Below the pieces are notes generated by a model, which had not been told where the DNA came from, searched no databases, and was given only the letters and a program-made list of their open reading frames with translations. Both the position numbers and the translations under genes were made by a program. This document shows positions 60,916 to 64,000 of a stretch of 64,000 nucleotides of DNA, one piece after another. This stretch comes from JACDEA01 sp963742585 (GTDB taxonomy: Bacteria > Actinomycetota > Acidimicrobiia > Acidimicrobiales > JACDEA01), in NCBI GenBank assembly GCA_963742585.1, contig CAVUMI010000004.1, positions 186,001-250,000 on the forward strand, read 5' to 3'. The stretch's first letter is position 1; each line of letters opens with the position of its first letter.

Positions 60916-62171
60916 CCCAACAAGCGCGAAAGCGCGACCCGATCGGGCTTGCCGGCGGGCAGCGTCGGGATCGCCTCGACGCGCACGACGCGCTCGGGTG
61001 TCTTGAACCGCGCCACCCCCAGCTGAGCGAACCACGCTTGGCAGGTTGCCAGGTCGAAGCCCTCGTCCGCCACCACGAGTGCCGCTACCCGCTCACCCAG
61101 CCGGTCGTCGGCGTAACCGAGCACGACGGCTTGGTGCACCGCCGCGTGTCGCTCCAGGAGACCTTCGACCTCCACGATGCTGATGTTCTCGCCGCCGCGG
61201 ATGATCACCGATCCGAGGCGGCCGGTGATCGTCACCCAACCGTCGGGATCGATGGAGGCCGTGTCGCCGGTGCGGAACCAGCCGTCCCCCGTCATCACCG
61301 CCGCGGTCTGCGCAGGATCCGCGTAACCCAAGAACAGCTCCGGTCCCCGCACCCACAGCTCCTCGTTGGGGCCCAGCGTGACCTCCGCCGCCCCTACCGC
61401 TCGACCGTCAGTGGTCCAGCCTCGCTCAACCGGATCGTCCGGCCGGCTCGTAGTCATGGTGGGCGCTTCGGTGGACCCGTACGCGCGCTTCACTCGAGCG
61501 CCCAATTGCTCCGTCGCCTCGGCGCAGAACGCGGGGGTCACCCCGGCGCCGCCACTGGAGATGAGGCGGAGGCCACGCGGCGGCCGCGGCGTGCGCATGA
61601 GGTCGACGAAGAACGTCGGGGGCCCGACCATGAACGTGACCCGCTCCCGTTCGATCAGCCTCGCCGCTTCCTCCGGATCCCATTTGGCCATGAAGACGGT
61701 CCGGAAGGGCGCGGCCCCGGCGACCAGCACGCCGTTGAGGAGGCCGGAAATATGCGCCAAGGGCGCGGGCATGAGCACCACGTCCTGGGGAGTCAATGCG
61801 TGGATGTCGACCATCAGCCGCGCCTTGTACGCCAACGCGCGGTGCGAGTGCCGAACCGCTTTCGGCGCGCCGCTCGAACCCGACGTGAACAACATCACCG
61901 CCACGTCATCGGGCTCCGCGGCGCTCGCCACTACCGCGGGGCCATCGGGGAGCTCCTCGACGACGTGGCCCGGCGGTTCCATGTCGCCGAGGTGATGCAC
62001 CGGGGCGGCCACAGCTCCAAGCCGCCAGCAGGCGCGGTACAGCAGCATTGGCGCCTCGCCGTTGGGCATCCGCCAACCCACGACGTCACCGCGCTTCACA
62101 CCGCGCCCGTGGAGGCCACCAGCGACCGCGGCGATGCGCGGGTCGTCGGCCAGCACGTCGTCGAGGACCAC
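60912..62171 (-). CDS. AMP-binding acyl-CoA synthetase-like enzyme, short N-terminus
   Basis: 419 residues from GTG at 62171, about 80-100 fewer than usual. The ATP-binding signature MLFTSGSSGAPKAVRHSHRA, KRAYGSTEAPTMTTS, GWFRTGDTASIDPDGWVTIT, GRLGSVIIRGGENISIVEVE and the C-terminal lysine in PTLPAGKPDRVALS are intact. The N-terminal half is compressed: DDVLADDPRIAAVAGGLHGR runs directly into GVKRGDVVGWRMPNGEAPML, with little of the usual first beta region. It activates carboxylates to acyl-CoA. It is divergent from an SDR gene across 19 bases. Confidence 0.86.
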   Translation of the reverse strand: MVLDDVLADDPRIAAVAGGLHGRGVKRGDVVGWRMPNGEAPMLLYRACWRLGAVAAPVHHLGDMEPPGHVVEELPDGPAVVASAAEPDDVAVMLFTSGSSGAPKAVRHSHRALAYKARLMVDIHALTPQDVVLMPAPLAHISGLLNGVLVAGAAPFRTVFMAKWDPEEAARLIERERVTFMVGPPTFFVDLMRTPRPPRGLRLISSGGAGVTPAFCAEATEQLGARVKRAYGSTEAPTMTTSRPDDPVERGWTTDGRAVGAAEVTLGPNEELWVRGPELFLGYADPAQTAAVMTGDGWFRTGDTASIDPDGWVTITGRLGSVIIRGGENISIVEVEGLLERHAAVHQAVVLGYADDRLGERVAALVVADEGFDLATCQAWFAQLGVARFKTPERVVRVEAIPTLPAGKPDRVALSRLLG

Positions 62172-62190
62172 ATCGGTAGTCTGCCGCCAG

Positions 62191-62898
62191 ATGGCCGTCG
62201 GCCCCGAGACCGCGCTGCTCACCGACCGTGTGGCGGTCGTCACCGGCGCCGCTGTCGGCATCGGTCGGGCCATCGCCGAGACCTTCGCCCGGTTCGGCGC
62301 CTCGCTTGCGGTGTGCGACCGCGATGGCGACAACCTTGCCAGTCTCGAGGCCGCGCACTCCGCCCAGCTCGACGTGCGTGACGGCTCGGCGGTAGCCGAC
62401 TTCTTGGCTGGGCTACCGCGCGTCGACATACTCGTCAACAACGCGGGTGGGACGTTCCGCGCCGACTTTCTCGACCTCAGCGCCAACGCGCAGCAGGCGC
62501 TGGTCGATGAGAACTTCACCAGCGTGACGCACTTTGTGCGGGCCTCGGTGCCCAAGATGGGCACGGGTGGTTCGATCATCAACCTCACGTCGATCGAAGC
62601 CCACCGCGCCGGACCGGGCTTCGCGGTGTACTCGGCGATGAAAGCGGCGGTGGCCAGCCTGACCAAGTCGCTGGCGCTGGAGTTCGCGGATCGCGGCATC
62701 CGGGTGAATTGCATCGCCCCCGACGTCATCGCCACCCCGGGCATCGGTGAGGGAAACTGGCCCGGCGCGGCGGATGACGTCGCCGGTGCCGCGGTGTTCC
62801 TGGCCTCGGACCTTTCCCGGTTCGTGACCGGCACGACGATCCATGTCGACGGCGGCAACTGGGCGGCCGGCGGCTGGCGCCCCGTCGGCTCGAGCTAG
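62191..62898 (+). CDS. Short-chain dehydrogenase/reductase (SDR)
   Basis: 235 residues, ATG at 62191. Classical SDR: cofactor motif TGAAVGIGRAIAE, NNAGG, catalytic serine in IINLTSIEAHRAG, and YSAMK as the YxxxK pair, with C-terminal RFVTGTTIHVDGGNWAAGG. An aspartate after beta strand 2 (AVCDRDGD) suggests NAD(H) preference. In this neighbourhood it probably oxidises a hydroxy intermediate or hydroxyacyl-CoA. Followed by a strong hairpin, so it is transcribed as a single gene. Confidence 0.9.
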   Translation: MAVGPETALLTDRVAVVTGAAVGIGRAIAETFARFGASLAVCDRDGDNLASLEAAHSAQLDVRDGSAVADFLAGLPRVDILVNNAGGTFRADFLDLSANAQQALVDENFTSVTHFVRASVPKMGTGGSIINLTSIEAHRAGPGFAVYSAMKAAVASLTKSLALEFADRGIRVNCIAPDVIATPGIGEGNWPGAADDVAGAAVFLASDLSRFVTGTTIHVDGGNWAAGGWRPVGSS

Positions 62899-62908
62899 GA
62901 GCCCGAAC

Positions 62909-62951
62909 TGGCGCGCGAATCGCGGCACTTTCTGTCGCGATTCGCGCGCCA
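62909..62951. terminator. 16-bp perfect GC-rich hairpin after the SDR gene
   Basis: Arms TGGCGCGCGAATCGCG (62909-62924) and CGCGATTCGCGCGCCA (62936-62951) are fully complementary around an 11-base loop. The position, 10 bases after the SDR stop, suits an intrinsic terminator; a run of T is lacking, as is common in high-GC actinobacteria. It does not share the TGTCGGTG arm of the other hairpins. Confidence 0.65.
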
Positions 62952-63013
62952 CTTCGGTCGACGCCGTCAGGACGCCGAGCAGGAACCAGGCAAGTCAGGA
63001 AGAATCAATACCC

Positions 63014-63919
63014 ATGAGACGAGCTGGGGTTCTTGTCCTATTGGTTACCGCGCTGGTTCTGGGCACCGCAGCTGCGGCCCTGGCCATAAGCGACGGCGTC
63101 TACAGCTACGACCGGCAGCACTGCTCGGCCGCGGCGAACAGCACCGCCACCGAGGACGAGGCGGAGGAGGGCTGCACGAACTTCGCCATCAGCCTGAAGG
63201 ATGGTGCCGGTAACGAGCCCTTCTTCTTCGGGTTCAAGCAAACGCCCGACGGCACCACGGTCGACCCGACCGACCCGATCATCGCCACTGGCACCGCGTT
63301 CGATCCGGCGACGGGCGCGTTCCTCTACTTGGGCGCCGACGACAACCTGAACGTCGGCGAGCACGACGGGTCGCCGCTGATAAACAACGGTCCCAGCGAC
63401 GGCGGGGCGATCGTTCTCAACGCTGACCCGGCCGCGCTCGACGCGTGGGTGGTCGCGTTCCAGGCCGCCGACGTGGCCTACCTGCTCACCCATCCACTAC
63501 CAATCGTCGACGGCGGATTGGGTGCCTGTGCCGACGGCATCTGCGTGGCGCTCAGCACCGTGGAGCGCGTCGGCTACCTGGGCGGGAACCCCGCTGAGCC
63601 GGCCCAGCCGGTCGCCGATTACTCCGGCAAGGAGTGGGATCCCGAGACGTGCGCCGGCCCGTCCGACGGGGCGGCCGACTGTGGCGGCAATGACATCACG
63701 TTCTGGCACAACAAGGACGGTGTCCGCACCGTGCAGCCCGGCGTTCAGATCTACGAGGACCCGGATCCGCAGGGCTCGCCCCTCGGGCCCTACCCGTTGC
63801 CCGCGCTCTACGTCGGTACGTGTGGCGTGATTCTCGGCGGCGGGCCCTCGGGCCAAGTGCCGGCATCGCCGGTAACGAACAGCGCCGATCAACTACACGT
63901 CGGTACCGCTTGCGGCTGA
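63014..63919 (+). CDS. Secreted protein of unknown function
   Basis: 301 residues from ATG at 63014 (AGGAAG ribosome site 12 bases upstream). Signal peptide RRAGVLVLLVTALVLGTAAA, cleaved near ALA. The mature chain has eight cysteines and an acidic stretch (STATEDEAEEGC), and is rich in Asp, Gly and Pro. Segments such as YLGADDNLNVGEHDG and WDPETCAGPSDGAADCGGND give no recognised family. The paired cysteines suggest disulfides and an extracellular location. The next gene, also with a signal peptide, starts ten bases before its stop, so the two are coupled. Confidence 0.75.
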   Translation: MRRAGVLVLLVTALVLGTAAAALAISDGVYSYDRQHCSAAANSTATEDEAEEGCTNFAISLKDGAGNEPFFFGFKQTPDGTTVDPTDPIIATGTAFDPATGAFLYLGADDNLNVGEHDGSPLINNGPSDGGAIVLNADPAALDAWVVAFQAADVAYLLTHPLPIVDGGLGACADGICVALSTVERVGYLGGNPAEPAQPVADYSGKEWDPETCAGPSDGAADCGGNDITFWHNKDGVRTVQPGVQIYEDPDPQGSPLGPYPLPALYVGTCGVILGGGPSGQVPASPVTNSADQLHVGTACG

Positions 63920-64000
63920 GCCGGCGGCTCGCGGCTGTCATCACCGGCGCGCTCGCGCTCGCCGGTGGCCTCATACCTGCCAGCGCAGCGCCGGCCCCGG
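63910..64000 (+). CDS. Start of a further secreted-protein gene (cut by window edge)
   Basis: From TTG at 63910 the frame reads RLSRRLAAVITGALALAGGL then IPASAAPAP, a complete signal peptide with basic N-region, hydrophobic core and Ala-rich cleavage site. It overlaps the end of the preceding gene by ten bases. Only 30 codons are visible, so the product is unknown. A TTG start and coupling to another secreted protein are the notable points. Confidence 0.6.
   Translation, partial: MRLSRRLAAVITGALALAGGLIPASAAPAP

Noticed and set aside
1..64000. tRNA, rRNA, insertion sequences, integrase or phage genes
   Set aside because: No cloverleaf, rRNA core segments, transposase motifs or terminal repeats were seen on either strand by eye. 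A tRNAscan or Infernal run would be needed to exclude small RNAs.

Overview
The window is about 64 kb of very high-GC DNA with dense, mostly operonic genes, GTG starts, 1-4 bp stop/start overlaps and Tat signal peptides. Gene content (many acyl-CoA dehydrogenases, thiolases, crotonases, a CaiB transferase, two-part GMC dehydrogenases, Ser/Thr kinase-cyclase-STAND ATPases) points to an actinobacterium, plausibly an uncultured member of Acidimicrobiia; the class is inference. I see no tRNA, rRNA, CRISPR array, transposase or phage gene. About 26 apparent frameshifts interrupt genes whose protein similarity continues on both sides. The likeliest cause is residual indel error in an assembly, so most broken genes are annotated as one gene with a stated shift point.

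Layout. 1-3821 (+): a gluconate-2-dehydrogenase-subunit-3-like protein, a GMC dehydrogenase, a small membrane protein and a Gfo/Idh/MocA oxidoreductase. 3942-8062 (-): a Tat-exported phosphoesterase and two amidases. 8139-8836 (-): a VapBC-type toxin-antitoxin pair. 8861-11896 (-): crotonase, thiolase-like protein and 2-keto-4-pentenoate hydratase, a CoA and keto-acid catabolic operon. 11974-14985: a ZIP-like transporter, two paralogous small secreted proteins flanking a third secreted protein, and a tiny overlapping gene pair.

15019-35228 (-) is the most unusual part: a 20 kb signalling locus. An FHA-HTH regulator leads into two giant modular proteins. The first reads alpha/beta hydrolase, degenerate cyclase-like domain, Ser/Thr kinase, nucleotide cyclase, AAA ATPase, TPR. 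The second reads kinase, cyclase, NB-ARC/TPR, followed by four tandem AAA-TPR units joined in frame by the same short linker. If the frameshifts are errors, the second protein would be about 4,700 residues.

35375-46086 holds a secreted beta-propeller protein, a fused double acyl-CoA dehydrogenase, another secreted propeller-like protein, a thiolase/amidohydrolase/SRPBCC operon, a lone NuoF-like flavoprotein and a membrane-anchored hydrolase. 46372-62898 is a catabolic region: paired large and small acyl-CoA dehydrogenases, crotonase, CaiB transferase, AMP-forming ligase, SDR, an MFS transporter and two further GMC dehydrogenases sharing a Tat-exported small subunit. Together these suggest uptake and CoA-dependent breakdown of a cyclic or branched lipid such as a sterol or terpenoid; this is inference. 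The window ends with secreted proteins of unknown function.

Three structural motifs recur between genes. Long hairpins with a TGTCGGTG outer arm sit between three convergent gene pairs. A spaced motif GGGACA-N7-CCCC-N4-GGGG lies upstream of secreted-protein genes and of the FHA regulator. Large inverted repeats fill two further convergent gaps. No gene-free stretch exceeds 300 bases; the longest (46087-46371) is one large inverted repeat.
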